From: Clostridiales bacterium
GTDB taxonomy: Bacteria; Bacillota; Clostridia; Christensenellales; Borkfalkiaceae
Assembly (NCBI GenBank): GCA_015069465.1
Contig: SVIO01000002.1
Location: 108,418 to 172,417, forward strand
DNA length: 64,000 nucleotides
Direction of reading: 5' to 3'
The notes below the pieces were generated by a model. The model did not search any database. It was given only the letters and a program-made list of their open reading frames with translations, and was not told where the DNA came from. Positions 25,706 through 35,165 of this stretch are shown piece by piece (position 1 is the stretch's first letter; each line of letters starts with the position of its first letter). Both the position numbers and the translations under genes were made by a program.

Positions 25706-26893
25706 TTAGTGGTGGAAAAGTCTCATTCCTGTAAATGACATAACCATGTTTCTTTCATCACACGCTTCGATAACTAAGTCATCTCTAACAGAGCCACCTG
25801 GTTCTGTGATATAACTAACGCCACTCTTTGCAGCACGCTCGATGTTATCGCTAAATGGGAAGAAAGCATCAGAGCCAAGCGTTACGCCTGTGATTTTAGA
25901 TAGAACTGCTTTCTTTTCTTCTCTTGTAAATAGTTCTGGTTTTTTAGTGAAATATTTTTGCCATACGCCATCGGCTAAAAGGTCTTCGCATTCGTCAGAG
26001 ATATAAATATCGATAACGTTGTTTCTATCTGGTCTGCCAAGTGTGTCTAAGAAAGGAAGGTCCATAACCTTTTGGCTTTGACGCAAGAACCAGTTATCTG
26101 CTTTAGAACCAGCAAGGCGTGTGCAGTGAATTCTTGATTGTTGACCAGCACCGATACCGATTGCTTGACCATTATGCGCAAAGCATACTGAGTTAGATTG
26201 TGTATATTTAAGTGTGATAAGTGCAATTATCATATCTTGAATAGCACTTTCTGGCAAGTTTTTGTTTTTTGTTATGATTTCTTTTGTTACAAGTTCTCTA
26301 TCAATCTTAAAGTTGTTTCTGCCTTGTTCAAAAGTGATGCCGAAAACTTGTTTTGTTTCTTTTTCTTCTGGAATATAATCTTTGTCAATTTGAACAACGT
26401 TATATGTTCCGTTTCTCTTTTGTTTAAGAATTTCAAGTGCTTTTTCTGAATAAGATGGAGCGATAACGCCGTCACTAACTTCTCTTTTGATAATTTTAGC
26501 AGTTGTTTCATCGCATTCGTCAGATAAAGCAATCCAATCGCCAAAAGAACTCATTCTGTCAGTTCCCCTTGCCCTTGCATAAGCGCAAGCGATAGGAGAA
26601 TCATCTAAGCCTTCGATATCATCAACAAAGCACGCTTTCTTTTCAATATCGCTTAATTTTTCGCCAACGGCAGCACCTGCTGGGCTAACGTGCTTAAATG
26701 ACGTTGCGCATGCCTTTCCTGTTGCTTCCTTTAATTCTTTAACTAATTGCCAAGAGTTAAAAGCATCTAAAAAGTTGATGTATCCTGGTTTTCCGTTTAA
26801 GATTTGAACAGGCAATTCTTTGCCATTTTCCATATAAATTCTTGAAGGTTTTTGGTTTGGGTTGCAACCATATTTTAATTGAAATTCTTTCAT
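25706..26893 (-). CDS. purH: AICAR transformylase, stand-alone (PurH C-terminal domain only)
   Basis: 395 residues. Transfers formyl from 10-formyl-THF to AICAR. It begins directly with the transformylase domain (LKYGCNPNQKPSRIY) and lacks the roughly 200-residue IMP cyclohydrolase domain of normal PurH. The catalytic Lys-His pair is at residues 67-68 in TSFKHVSPAG; the C-terminus ...VMSFTGMRLFHH is the family end. The missing cyclohydrolase step is covered by the neighbouring PurO-like gene 33 bp upstream in the operon. Called purH by homology, though it covers only one of the two activities. Confidence 0.95.
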   Translation of the reverse strand: MKEFQLKYGCNPNQKPSRIYMENGKELPVQILNGKPGYINFLDAFNSWQLVKELKEATGKACATSFKHVSPAGAAVGEKLSDIEKKACFVDDIEGLDDSPIACAYARARGTDRMSSFGDWIALSDECDETTAKIIKREVSDGVIAPSYSEKALEILKQKRNGTYNVVQIDKDYIPEEKETKQVFGITFEQGRNNFKIDRELVTKEIITKNKNLPESAIQDMIIALITLKYTQSNSVCFAHNGQAIGIGAGQQSRIHCTRLAGSKADNWFLRQSQKVMDLPFLDTLGRPDRNNVIDIYISDECEDLLADGVWQKYFTKKPELFTREEKKAVLSKITGVTLGSDAFFPFSDNIERAAKSGVSYITEPGGSVRDDLVIEACDERNMVMSFTGMRLFHH

Positions 26894-26926
26894 TTTATTT
26901 ACTTCCTTTTTTATCTTAATGTTTTC

Positions 26927-27664
26927 TTATTTATTTTTGTTTATAATAATTTCAGTCGCTTTCTTTGTTTCAAGATTTACAGAACGAACAAAGAGAGAAA
27001 CCTTATTGTCTTCGTTTAAGTTTGTCCAAATCATATCAGCAAGTTCAGTTGCTGTGTTTGGAAGTTCAACTTCTTCTGGTTCGCCATAAAATGATGGAAT
27101 AGGATTTCCGTTATGGCTATAAGTGTGGATAAAGTGACCGATACCAGCAAGTGGACTATAAGAATAGAAATATCTATTGCAAACTTCTGGGTTGCCGTTA
27201 GCACTCTTTAGAATAGATAGTCTATAGCAGAAGTCGTTATTACAGCAAGAACAGTTGCCATATTTAACTATACCAGAAATTCTTGGTGTAAAGTTAGGAG
27301 CATCTGGTTCAAACTCACGAGTAAATAATGCCTTGTCAAAAGCAAAACCATCATCGCCATTTTCTTTAATGTAATTATAAACAGTATCCGTTTGGTCACC
27401 ATTTGTAATGATGTCGATATTTTCTAAAGCGAGATATGGATTATAGATAATCAAACTTGGGTCAGTGAGTTTTGATTCATCAAACGCCTTTGTTCTCATA
27501 CCACCATCGAACTTTTCAAATATACGGTTACGGCTGTTTTCGCTTCTTCCCATAATAAAATAAGCAATCATAGCACTCTTTCCGTCTTTACTTTTGCCGA
27601 TAACAATTCCACGGCCTGGATATTCGTTTTCTGATAACAATTTTTTTAAATCAAATTTAGCCAT
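26927..27664 (-). CDS. purO: IMP cyclohydrolase, PurO-like
   Basis: 245 residues of the IMP cyclohydrolase-like family first defined in archaea as PurO (NTN-hydrolase fold, unrelated to the PurH N-domain). It closes FAICAR to IMP. Recognised from YPGRGIVIGKSKDGKSAMIAYF, MGRSENSRNRIF and the SYSPLAGIGHFIHTYSH segment. It is placed directly between purN and the lone AICAR transformylase. In bacteria this split arrangement occurs in a subset of Clostridia and relatives. Cytosolic, no signal. Confidence 0.85.
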   Translation of the reverse strand: MAKFDLKKLLSENEYPGRGIVIGKSKDGKSAMIAYFIMGRSENSRNRIFEKFDGGMRTKAFDESKLTDPSLIIYNPYLALENIDIITNGDQTDTVYNYIKENGDDGFAFDKALFTREFEPDAPNFTPRISGIVKYGNCSCCNNDFCYRLSILKSANGNPEVCNRYFYSYSPLAGIGHFIHTYSHNGNPIPSFYGEPEEVELPNTATELADMIWTNLNEDNKVSLFVRSVNLETKKATEIIINKNK

Positions 27665-27688
27665 AATTTTAATTCCTTTATTTTAACC

Positions 27689-28300
27689 TTAATTTTTATT
27701 CTTTAATAATTCTTTGCAAACCTTTTCAAGTGAAAGTGGCAAAATCTTCCACTCAGCCTGTTCCATAACACGCTTTTGCAATCTTTCAGGCGTGTCACCA
27801 CCCTTTATGCTAACTGCCTTTTGCATTATAATCTTTCCACCATCTGGAATTTCATTTACAAAATGCACGGTTGCCCCCGTTACCTTAACGCCATATTCAA
27901 GTGCCTTTTCGTGAACTTTAAGCCCATAAAAGCCTTCGCCACAAAAAGATGGAATAAGCGATGGGTGAACGTTTATAATTCTATCCTTATACCTATCGGT
28001 AAAGTCTTTTGATAAAATGGACATAAACCCTGCAAGCACTATTATCTCAGCCGAACACTTTTCAAGTTCAAAGATTAAACCTTGTTCAAACTCGGCTTGG
28101 GTTTTGCCTTTCTTTTCTACAACAGCACCTTCAATGCCAGCATTTTTTGCCCTTTCTAAAGCATAAGCACCCACTTTGTTTGAAATAACCTTAACGATTT
28201 TTCCACTTTTGAGTTTTTTTGCCTTTTCAAAGTCGATAAGCGCTTGTAGGTTTGTGCCACCACCCGAAACTAAAACTGCAACGTTAACTTGCTTTTTCAT
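27689..28300 (-). CDS. purN: Phosphoribosylglycinamide formyltransferase (GART)
   Basis: 203 residues. Formylates GAR using 10-formyl-THF. The N-terminal VLVSGGGTNLQALID is the phosphate loop. The catalytic region is INVHPSLIPSF, with the preceding Asn and His, and the distal Asp sits in VHFVNEIPDGG. Length is typical. The start (ribosome site AAGGAG) overlaps the end of the formate transporter gene by 17 bases. Confidence 0.96.
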   Translation of the reverse strand: MKKQVNVAVLVSGGGTNLQALIDFEKAKKLKSGKIVKVISNKVGAYALERAKNAGIEGAVVEKKGKTQAEFEQGLIFELEKCSAEIIVLAGFMSILSKDFTDRYKDRIINVHPSLIPSFCGEGFYGLKVHEKALEYGVKVTGATVHFVNEIPDGGKIIMQKAVSIKGGDTPERLQKRVMEQAEWKILPLSLEKVCKELLKNKN

Positions 28301-28925
28301 CTTGCTTCTCCTTGCTCACAACAGCCTTAGATTTTTGCGCTATTTGTAAATATGGCAAAATCATAGAGCCGATTGTATTGCCAACAACAACTAATAATAT
28401 AAATAGCACTATTTCAAACGAGAACATATTTGCAATTGCATAGTAGCCAATGTCTGCAACCGAGTGTTCAAAGCCACATAAAATAAATGTTGGAATTGCA
28501 AATATTATTGCAACGATGCTTTTGTTTTCTTTGTAAACATACACGGCAATGAACATAAGTACGCCACAGAATAAGCCACGAATTACTGTTTGCGCCCATG
28601 TTTGCTCTAATTTTGCTAAGCAAAGCAAAACTGCCTTTTCTTTTATATTAGGAAGAGCGACGCTAATTAGCAAGCCAAAGGCAATCATACCTATCGCATT
28701 ACCAAGTAGTCCTAAAAGCAAGACTGAAAAATCTTCTTTTGTGTGAGAAAAAGAAATAAATCCAATTTTTCCCGTGTAGAGTGAATATCCCCTAAAGCAA
28801 ATCACCAAAAGTGCAATAGTAAATAAAATTGAGCCAACAACCTTATTTTCGCACGCCAAAAATACTGCACAACCAATTGATACCATAAGTCCGGCACTTA
28901 TGCCGTTTAACACTTTACTTAGCAT
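28284..28925 (-). CDS. Formate/nitrite transporter (FNT) family channel
   Basis: 213-residue integral membrane protein with six helices of the FocA/NirC family, pentameric channels for formate or related small anions. The segment [16 protein letters not shown] contains the conserved pore His in the family's [10 protein letters not shown] motif. It is shorter than FocA (about 285), chiefly in loops and termini. It overlaps purM by 7 bases and purN by 17, so it is clearly an operon member. The context (purN, AICAR transformylase, fhs) argues for formate rather than nitrite as substrate: it can feed Fhs with external formate. That assignment is inference from context. Confidence 0.85.
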   Translation of the reverse strand: MLSKVLNGISAGLMVSIGCAVFLACENKVVGSILFTIALLVICFRGYSLYTGKIGFISFSHTKEDFSVLLLGLLGNAIGMIAFGLLISVALPNIKEKAVLLCLAKLEQTWAQTVIRGLFCGVLMFIAVYVYKENKSIVAIIFAIPTFILCGFEHSVADIGYYAIANMFSFEIVLFILLVVVGNTIGSMILPYLQIAQKSKAVVSKEKQDEKAS

Positions 28926-29956
28926 AATTCAATCTTAGAATCTGACTTAACGATTTCGCCCATAATATAAGCATCTTCGCCAGCGAGTTTTAATATATTT
29001 AATGCCTTGTCTGCATCTTCTTTCTTAACAACAACGCTCATACCAACGCCCATGTTAAATGTGTTGAACATATCTCTTTCTGCAATGTTACCTGTTTTTG
29101 CAATTAAATCAAAGATAGGAAGAATGCGAACTGCGCTTTTTTCAATTTTAGCACCAAATCCGTCTGGAATACTTCTTGGAATATTTTCATAGAAGCCACC
29201 ACCTGTGATGTGAGAAATGGCACGAATATTAACTTTCTTTTCAAGTAATGACATAATAGCCTTTACATAAATCTTTGTTGGAGTTAAAAGCGTTTCGCCA
29301 AGGCTCTTTCCACCGAGTGCTTCGATAGGAGTTTTGATATCTGCCTTTTCAACATCGAAAACCTTTCTTACAAGTGAAAAACCATTGCTGTGAACGCCTG
29401 TTGAAGGGATAGCAATAACAACGTCGCCTGCTTGCATTTTCTTATTGTCTAAAATTTTCTTTTTATCAACAACGCCAACTGCAAAGCCTGCAAGGTCATA
29501 TTCATCAACAGGATAAAAACCTGGCATTTCAGCAGTTTCGCCACCGATTAAAGCACAACCTGCTTGAACGCAACCTTCAGCAACGCCTTCTACGATAGAA
29601 GCAACTCTTTCTGGCACGTTTTTACCAACTGCAATGTAGTCAAGGAAGAAAAGTGGTTTTGCGCCACTGCAAATAACGTCGTTAACACACATTGCAACAC
29701 AGTCGATACCAACGGTGTTATGCTTATCCATTAAGAAAGCAATTTTAAGTTTTGTTCCAACGCCGTCAGTTCCACTAACGAGCACTGGGTTCTTAACCTT
29801 GCCAAGTGCAAATAGTCCACCAAAACCACCGATGTCTGAACATACGCCGTCAGTCATTGTTCTTTTAATGTGACCTTTCATAAGTTCTACTGCCCTGTAA
29901 CCTGCAGTAATGTCAACGCCTGCCGCTTTATAACTTTCGCTAAAACTCTTTTCCAT
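28919..29956 (-). CDS. purM: Phosphoribosylformylglycinamidine cyclo-ligase (AIR synthetase)
   Basis: 345 residues. Converts FGAM to AIR with ATP. It has the family start [52 protein letters not shown] and the C-terminal TFNMGVGM. Start 29956 ([13 protein letters not shown]) is chosen because GGAG lies 9 nt upstream; the ATG at 29971 overlaps purF and has no ribosome site. Confidence 0.97.
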   Translation of the reverse strand: MEKSFSESYKAAGVDITAGYRAVELMKGHIKRTMTDGVCSDIGGFGGLFALGKVKNPVLVSGTDGVGTKLKIAFLMDKHNTVGIDCVAMCVNDVICSGAKPLFFLDYIAVGKNVPERVASIVEGVAEGCVQAGCALIGGETAEMPGFYPVDEYDLAGFAVGVVDKKKILDNKKMQAGDVVIAIPSTGVHSNGFSLVRKVFDVEKADIKTPIEALGGKSLGETLLTPTKIYVKAIMSLLEKKVNIRAISHITGGGFYENIPRSIPDGFGAKIEKSAVRILPIFDLIAKTGNIAERDMFNTFNMGVGMSVVVKKEDADKALNILKLAGEDAYIMGEIVKSDSKIELC

Positions 29957-29970
29957 AATTTTTATCTCCA

Positions 29971-31413
29971 TTAATGTCTTTTTGTCTTTTGTTCTATATC
30001 AATTTTTGTTTGATATTTATCCGTTTGCTCAGATGGTGTTTTTGTAGGATATTTTCCATCAAAGCACGAATAACAAAATGATACGCCGTTATCATTTTTG
30101 GCAAGTTCAAACATATCTTCAAGTTTAAGATAATGTAAACTATCAACGCCAATCATCTTTCTAATTTCTTCTTCGGTATGTTTATTTGCAATAAGCATAT
30201 CCTTATTTGGAACGTCTGTTCCATAATAGCAAGGGAATAAGAACGGTGGCGAAGAAACCATAAAGTGAACTTCTGTTGCGCCTGCTTCTCTAAGAAGACT
30301 TACAACCCTGCCACTTGTTGTTCCACGAACGATTGAGTCATCAACCATGACAACTCTCTTTCCATTAACAACCGATTGAATAGGGTTAAGTTTTTTTCTA
30401 ACTTGGTCTTCTCTATCCTTTTGGTCTGGGAAGATAAATGTTCTTCCAACGTATTTATTCTTCAAAAATCCTAGTTCATAAGGTATTCCCGATTCCCTTG
30501 CATAACCGATAGCCGCATCGTTACCAGAGTCTGGAACGCTTATTACTACATCGGCATCCACTGGGAATCTCTTTGCTAAATATCTGCCCATTTGAACCCT
30601 TGCTTCGTGAACAGGATAACCATCGACGATAGAATCTGGGCGAGCATTATATACAAGTTCAAAAATGCAAAGTGACATTTTTTCTTTTTTGCAATGGTCG
30701 GTAATTGAGCGAACACCCATCGAATCGAACACAACAACTTCGCCCGGCAAAACATCTCTAATAAGTTTTGCACCAACAGCATCGAGTGCGCAACTCTCTG
30801 AAGCAACCACATAAGAGCCGTCTTGAGTTTTACCATAACATAGTGGTCTAAAACCGTGCTTATCACGAGCGGCGATGAGTTTTGTTGGCGACATAACAAC
30901 CAAACTATAAGCACCTTCAAGTTTGTCCATTGCTTTAACTATTGCTTGCTCGATAGACGCCGAAGAAAGTCTAGCCTTAATAATCTCATAAGTTATAACT
31001 TCTGCATCGCCGTTAGATTGGAAGATAGAGCCTTGAAGTTCAAGTTGGGTTTTAAGTTCTCTCTTATTAACAAGACTTCCGTTAAAACCAATAGCCAAAC
31101 TACCTTTAACGTGGTTTACCACAAGTGGTTGAGCGTTTGCATAAGATATAGTGCCTTTTGTGCCTGCCCTTACGTGACCAACGGCAATTTTTCCATTACC
31201 AAAACTCAATAAATTTTCTTTTGTGAACACATCACCAACAAGACCTAAATCTTTCTTTGCTGTAAAAACGCCACCGTCATTTACAACTATGCCACAACTG
31301 TCTTGCCCACGATGTTGAAGGGCATACAAGCCATAATATGTCATGCTTGCAAGGTTTTGCTCTTTAGACGCATAGATACCAAACACGCCACACTCTTCAC
31401 GAAGTTCGTCCAT
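29971..31413 (-). CDS. purF: Amidophosphoribosyltransferase, Fe-S type
   Basis: 480 residues. First committed step, PRPP + glutamine to phosphoribosylamine. The nucleophile Cys is residue 8 after a short propeptide (MDELREE), as in the Bacillus enzyme that is processed. The PRPP loop is [15 protein letters not shown]. Cysteines [18 protein letters not shown] and [11 protein letters not shown] fit the ligands of the [4Fe-4S] cluster in oxygen-sensitive PurF enzymes, in keeping with an anaerobe. A hairpin lies in the 82-bp gap to purC. Confidence 0.97.
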   Translation of the reverse strand: MDELREECGVFGIYASKEQNLASMTYYGLYALQHRGQDSCGIVVNDGGVFTAKKDLGLVGDVFTKENLLSFGNGKIAVGHVRAGTKGTISYANAQPLVVNHVKGSLAIGFNGSLVNKRELKTQLELQGSIFQSNGDAEVITYEIIKARLSSASIEQAIVKAMDKLEGAYSLVVMSPTKLIAARDKHGFRPLCYGKTQDGSYVVASESCALDAVGAKLIRDVLPGEVVVFDSMGVRSITDHCKKEKMSLCIFELVYNARPDSIVDGYPVHEARVQMGRYLAKRFPVDADVVISVPDSGNDAAIGYARESGIPYELGFLKNKYVGRTFIFPDQKDREDQVRKKLNPIQSVVNGKRVVMVDDSIVRGTTSGRVVSLLREAGATEVHFMVSSPPFLFPCYYGTDVPNKDMLIANKHTEEEIRKMIGVDSLHYLKLEDMFELAKNDNGVSFCYSCFDGKYPTKTPSEQTDKYQTKIDIEQKTKRH

Positions 31414-31447
31414 AAATTACCTCCAAAAAAATCACAATTAAACATAG

Positions 31448-31479
31448 AAAAGTGAAGAACTATTTTTTGCTTCACCTTT
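31448..31479 (-). terminator. Weak hairpin between purC and purF
   Basis: CTTCACCTTT (31470-31479) pairs with AAAAGTGAAG (31448-31457), followed on the minus strand by TTTTCTATG. The U-run is short. It could reduce transcription beyond purE-purC or act as an mRNA processing site; it does not look like a full terminator. Confidence 0.5.
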
Positions 31480-31495
31480 CCAAAACGACCACCCG

Positions 31496-32200
31496 TTAGC
31501 CGAGCAGTCTATCAAATATTTCGTTATATGCTTCTTCGACATTACCTAGGTCACGCCTAAAACGGTCTCTATCAAGTTTTTCGTTAGTGATAGAGTCCCA
31601 AAGCCTGCAAGTATCAGGCGAAATTTCATCGGCAAGAATAATCTTACCGTCAGCCGTTCTGCCAAACTCTAGTTTAATGTCAATAAGTTTTATTTTTTTA
31701 CTAAGAAAATACTCTTTCAAGATTTGATTTATCTTTTGAGCATATTCGATTATTAAATCAAGTTCTTCTTTGGTTGCAAAACCCATTGCCAAAATGTGAT
31801 ATTCGTTTATCATAGGGTCGCCAAGTTCGTCTTTTTTATAACAAAACTCAATAACAGGCTGTCTCATCTTAGCGCCTTCAGGAAGCCCTAATCTTTTAGA
31901 GAGCGAACTTGCTGCAACATTTCTAACTAGCACTTCTAATGGAATAATATCAACCTTTCTCACAAGCGAGTCCCTATTTGAAAGTTCTTTAATAAAATGA
32001 GTTGGCACGCCATTACCCTCTAAAATTTGCATGAGATGCCCACTTATTTTGTTGTTGATAATGCCCTTTCCAGAAATTACACCCTTTTTCAAGCCGTTAA
32101 AAGCCGATATATCATCTTTGAAACTCATGATATATTCATCTGGCGTATTTAAGGCAAAAAGTTTTTTTGCCTTTCCTTCGTAAAGCATTTGTTTTTCCAT
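31496..32200 (-). CDS. purC: SAICAR synthetase (operon copy)
   Basis: 234 residues. Condenses CAIR with aspartate using ATP. It has the canonical signatures MLYEGKAKKLF, PLEVLVRNVAASSLSKRLG, LIDIKLEFGRTADGKIILADEISPDTCRLWD. Length is typical of the bacterial PurC. It is 18 bp after purE. A second, differently diverged PurC is encoded alone at 35.2-35.8 kb on the opposite strand. Confidence 0.96.
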   Translation of the reverse strand: MEKQMLYEGKAKKLFALNTPDEYIMSFKDDISAFNGLKKGVISGKGIINNKISGHLMQILEGNGVPTHFIKELSNRDSLVRKVDIIPLEVLVRNVAASSLSKRLGLPEGAKMRQPVIEFCYKKDELGDPMINEYHILAMGFATKEELDLIIEYAQKINQILKEYFLSKKIKLIDIKLEFGRTADGKIILADEISPDTCRLWDSITNEKLDRDRFRRDLGNVEEAYNEIFDRLLG

Positions 32201-32218
32201 TATCTACCCTAGTTTAAA

Positions 32219-32710
32219 TTAGTTATATTTTTGATTGATTTCTTTATCTACTGCCAAAATCTTTTGCATTTTTTCATTTCTTGCATTTTGAAGTTTTTGT
32301 GCCAAGTCCTTATCCTCAACTGCCAAGATTTGAATTGCAAGTAGTGCAGCGTTTTCAGCGCCATCGATAGCAACGGTTGCAACAGGAATACCTGCTGGCA
32401 TTTGAACTGTTGATAAAAGTGCATCCATACCATCTAAAACCGATGCCTTAATAGGAATACCGATAACAGGAAGCGTTGTGTTTGCTGCAATAGCACCAGC
32501 AAGATGCGCTGCTTTACCAGCACAGGCAATGATTGCGCCAATGCCGTTTTCTCTTGCGTTTAACGCAAAGTCCCTTGCTTCGATTGGCGTGCGATGTGCA
32601 GAATAAACGTGAACTTCTGTTTCAATGCCGTAATCTTTTAATGTGAGTATTGCTTTTTCAACAACCTTAAGGTCGCTATCACTACCCATAACAACTGCAA
32701 CTTTTTTCAT
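32219..32710 (-). CDS. purE: N5-carboxyaminoimidazole ribonucleotide mutase (class I PurE)
   Basis: 163 residues. Interconverts N5-CAIR and CAIR. The MGSDSDLKVV start and VYSAHRTP motif mark the class I fold. First gene of the operon. Start 32710 has AGGAGG directly upstream; a longer reading frame extends into the riboswitch terminator and is not real. No purK (N5-CAIR synthetase) is seen in the window, so it lies elsewhere or CO2 is used directly. Confidence 0.97.
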   Translation of the reverse strand: MKKVAVVMGSDSDLKVVEKAILTLKDYGIETEVHVYSAHRTPIEARDFALNARENGIGAIIACAGKAAHLAGAIAANTTLPVIGIPIKASVLDGMDALLSTVQMPAGIPVATVAIDGAENAALLAIQILAVEDKDLAQKLQNARNEKMQKILAVDKEINQKYN

Positions 32711-32742
32711 ATATAATCCTCCAAATAACGCCCATTTAATGC

Positions 32743-32773
32743 AAAAAGACAGTTTGAAAAAACCCAAACTGCC
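32743..32773 (-). terminator. Riboswitch expression-platform terminator upstream of purE
   Basis: On the minus strand GGCAGTTTG (32765-32773) pairs with CAAACTGTC (32748-32756) around a U-rich loop, followed by TTTTT. The 5' arm overlaps the last bases (GGGC) of the riboswitch, so aptamer folding and terminator formation exclude each other. Confidence 0.9.
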
Positions 32774-32836
32774 CAGACGGCCGACAATAAAATGTTTTTT
32801 ACTTCCTGTGGACAATTCCACTCAGCCGTCAGTCGC
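32771..32836 (-). ncRNA. ZTP riboswitch (pfl motif)
   Basis: An RNA sensing ZTP/ZMP (AICAR derivatives that rise when 10-formyl-THF is short); it turns on purine and one-carbon genes. Read on the minus strand: GCGACTGACGG at 32836-32826, hairpin GTGGA-loop-TCCAC (32821-32808), AGGAAGT, then GTCGG and the hallmark CCGTCTGGGC (32780-32771). P1 is CGAC/GTCG. The pseudoknot pairs GACGG (32830-32826) with CCGTC (32780-32776), a compensated version of the consensus GGCG/CGCC pairing. The terminator next to it overlaps the GGGC. This suits an ON switch for the eleven-gene purine operon. Confidence 0.9.
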
Positions 32837-32865
32837 AAAAAACTAATATTCATCTAAGTACATAT

Positions 32866-32895
32866 AGTATAACATTTAACATCGAATTTTGTCAA
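32866..32895 (-). promoter_or_regulatory. Promoter of the purine operon
   Basis: Minus-strand TTGACA (32890-32895), 18-bp spacer, TATACT (32866-32871). Transcription would start near 32859, about 20 nt before the riboswitch. Confidence 0.8.
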
Positions 32896-32989
32896 ATGTT
32901 TTCCTTAATAAAAACAACTTAAAGTTAAATATCTCACAAAATTTTCACAGCATTTATTTTGTAAAATAAAAGTATAAATAGAAAGTCAT

Positions 32990-34990
32990 TTAATCGGTTA
33001 AATAAAAGGTGCAAGTGCTAAGTTTTTTTCTTTTCAACTTCATAACTTTTCCACCTTCCATTTTGTAAGAATATCCATCTTCATATGGGCAGTTAGAACA
33101 ACTGCCGTTAAGCAAATTTTTCATTGGACAATGCCTTAAGGTCATATAGGCAAAGTCCACCCTTTTTGCAAGGCCCCCTTCGGCAACAAAAAACTCTTTT
33201 TCAAGTTCAAAAGCCGTAAAATTATTATACACGTTTAAGCCTGCGCCAATAACAACATCATCGGTTAAGTTAAGCGCATAATAATTGTTTGCAATTATTC
33301 CTACCCCACAATTTTTAATTATATTTTTAAGCAGTTCAATATCTTTTTTTAGTGCAAAGTTAGGGGTGTCGAGATATGGCTTTTTTCCTTGTTCAATGCA
33401 CCTATTTTTAAACGCCAAAATATCTATTTCGCCATATTCACTTGGCGAATATATAACATTTTTTGCAGTCATTTTATCGCTAAGTTTTTCCACTATGCAA
33501 AAGTCTTGAAAAGCCTTGATTTTAGGTAATTTTGGCAAACTTTTAATCTCTACGCTACAACTTGGCTTTGTTAAAATTTCTATAGCCTTATCAAAAACCT
33601 TTCTTCTAAACGCATTTAGGCTTTGCTTTAAGATAAAGACATTTTCCAACTTGCCTATTTTAATATTGCCTATAAAATATTCGCTTTTAGCAAAATTACT
33701 CTCTATTTCTTCTTTTTTTAGTGGTTGGTTTTTGGCCTCGGTTAAAAGGTCACCTTCCACCACTTGATTTTGACCTAAAATACTAAATTCTGCCCTAATA
33801 GGCGTGCCAATTTTAGCAAAGATTTCAATGTCAATCGTTCGCTTTTTAATATAGGAAAGAGCATTATTTTCGCTTTCGCTATCCACGATTAAATGCACTG
33901 TGTCCCCTTTTCGAACTTGGTTTGTGGTGGTTAAAACAAACCTATTTTCCCCCAAATCTTTTATGTCAAATGCTGAAATGGTAACTTCACTTTGACCTTG
34001 CAAAAATTTTAGCGTTGACTTAGGATAAATCTTTCTAGTAGAAGTAAAGAAAACCTCATTAAACTTTTTTCCTTGCTTAAAGTCATAAACCTTGCCCACC
34101 GATAAACCGATATGGCTTTGAACGTTAGAAATTATCTCAGCGTTTCCATTAAAATAACCTTCGGTGTAGTTTCTGTTAAAAGCAAGTTTTAAGTTTTCAA
34201 TGCTTGCACCTATGCCGTCTAACGCCCTTCTATATTCCCTTGTCGCCGTGGCAACGTAATAAGGTCTTCTTGCCCTGCCTTCAATTTTAATGGCATCCAC
34301 CCCAGCATCCTTTAATTCTTTAAGCCTATCTATCATGCAAAAATCTTTTGCGCTTAAGAGATAGCCTTTTTTAAGTTTTTTATCCCCCTTATAAAATGTA
34401 TAAGGAAGCCTGCAAAGTTGCTTGCACTTACCCCTATTGCCACTTGCAGATTGAGTATAAGAACTAAGATAGCAATTGCCCGAAAAAGACACGCATAGTG
34501 CCCCTTGCGCAAAATATTCTATCTCTACACAAGAAAACTTTTTTATTCTTTTTATTTCTTCAAGTGGTGTTTCCCTTGCAAGAACCACCCTTGAAAATTT
34601 ATATTTTTTAAGTGCCAAAATTCCTTCTAAATTATGGATAGCCATTTGAGTGCTTAAATGCACGTCAGCCATAGGGTATAGTTCGTTTATAAGAGAAATA
34701 AGTCCTAAATCTTGCACGATAAAGGCGTCGACACCCATGTTTAAGGCCTTTCCAACAACTTCTAGTGCACACCCAAGTTCGCTGTTATCAAACAAAATGT
34801 TTATTGCAAGGTGAACTTTAACATTATATATATGAGCAAAATCAACGGCATCTTTTAAAGTGTCTAAGTTAAAGCCTTCTATATTATTGCGTGCGTTAAA
34901 ATCGCTTATCCCAAGATAAACTTCATCTGCGCCGTTATATACAGCCATTTTAAGACTTTCAAAATTGCCTGCTGGTGATAATATTTTCAT
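32990..34990 (-). CDS. Peptidase U32 family protein (RlhA/TrhP-like RNA hydroxylation factor)
   Basis: 666 residues. U32 proteins were once called collagenases; RlhA and TrhP are now known to take part in hydroxylation of 23S rRNA C2501 and tRNA U34. The N-terminal U32 barrel starts KILSPAGNFESLKMAVYNGADEVYLG. The Cys cluster CVSFSGNCYLSS..GNRGKCKQLCRLPY (about residues 163-195) is the Fe-S or metal-binding signature. The DUF3656-like central domain and a C-terminal U32 part with CSNCPYEDGYSY follow. The length and DUF3656 make RlhA the nearer match. Start 34990 is used (AAGGCAG upstream); a GTG 15 bp earlier is possible. Divergent from purC2. Confidence 0.82.
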   Translation of the reverse strand: MKILSPAGNFESLKMAVYNGADEVYLGISDFNARNNIEGFNLDTLKDAVDFAHIYNVKVHLAINILFDNSELGCALEVVGKALNMGVDAFIVQDLGLISLINELYPMADVHLSTQMAIHNLEGILALKKYKFSRVVLARETPLEEIKRIKKFSCVEIEYFAQGALCVSFSGNCYLSSYTQSASGNRGKCKQLCRLPYTFYKGDKKLKKGYLLSAKDFCMIDRLKELKDAGVDAIKIEGRARRPYYVATATREYRRALDGIGASIENLKLAFNRNYTEGYFNGNAEIISNVQSHIGLSVGKVYDFKQGKKFNEVFFTSTRKIYPKSTLKFLQGQSEVTISAFDIKDLGENRFVLTTTNQVRKGDTVHLIVDSESENNALSYIKKRTIDIEIFAKIGTPIRAEFSILGQNQVVEGDLLTEAKNQPLKKEEIESNFAKSEYFIGNIKIGKLENVFILKQSLNAFRRKVFDKAIEILTKPSCSVEIKSLPKLPKIKAFQDFCIVEKLSDKMTAKNVIYSPSEYGEIDILAFKNRCIEQGKKPYLDTPNFALKKDIELLKNIIKNCGVGIIANNYYALNLTDDVVIGAGLNVYNNFTAFELEKEFFVAEGGLAKRVDFAYMTLRHCPMKNLLNGSCSNCPYEDGYSYKMEGGKVMKLKRKKLSTCTFYLTD

Positions 34991-35101
34991 AAACTGCCTT
35001 GCCACCCATTTTATAGTTAAATTATATCATAGATAACAACTTTTTTGAAATGGATTTATATAATTTTTTTTAGTTTTTTTATTATTTGGTATTTTAAATT
35101 A

Positions 35102-35130
35102 TTGCAAATTGACTTATAATTTGTTATAAT
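35102..35130 (+). promoter_or_regulatory. Promoter of the second purC
   Basis: TTGCAA (35102-35107), 17-bp spacer, TATAAT (35125-35130). No riboswitch-like structure occurs in the short leader (about 30 nt), so it appears outside ZTP control. Confidence 0.7.
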
Positions 35131-35165
35131 ACACTTGTTATTAAACTTTTTTATGAGGTTATTTT

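Noticed and set aside
25634..25738. A 35-codon plus-strand ORF in the purH-purD gap
   Set aside because: No ribosome site, and it runs into the purH 3' end in antisense.
32711..32821. N-terminal extension of PurE by 37 codons
   Set aside because: It would translate the riboswitch terminator; family start and AGGAGG support 32710.
32711..32860. Purine (guanine/adenine) or THF riboswitch upstream of purE
   Set aside because: No three-way junction signature; the CCGTCTGGGC end and pseudoknot fit ZTP instead.
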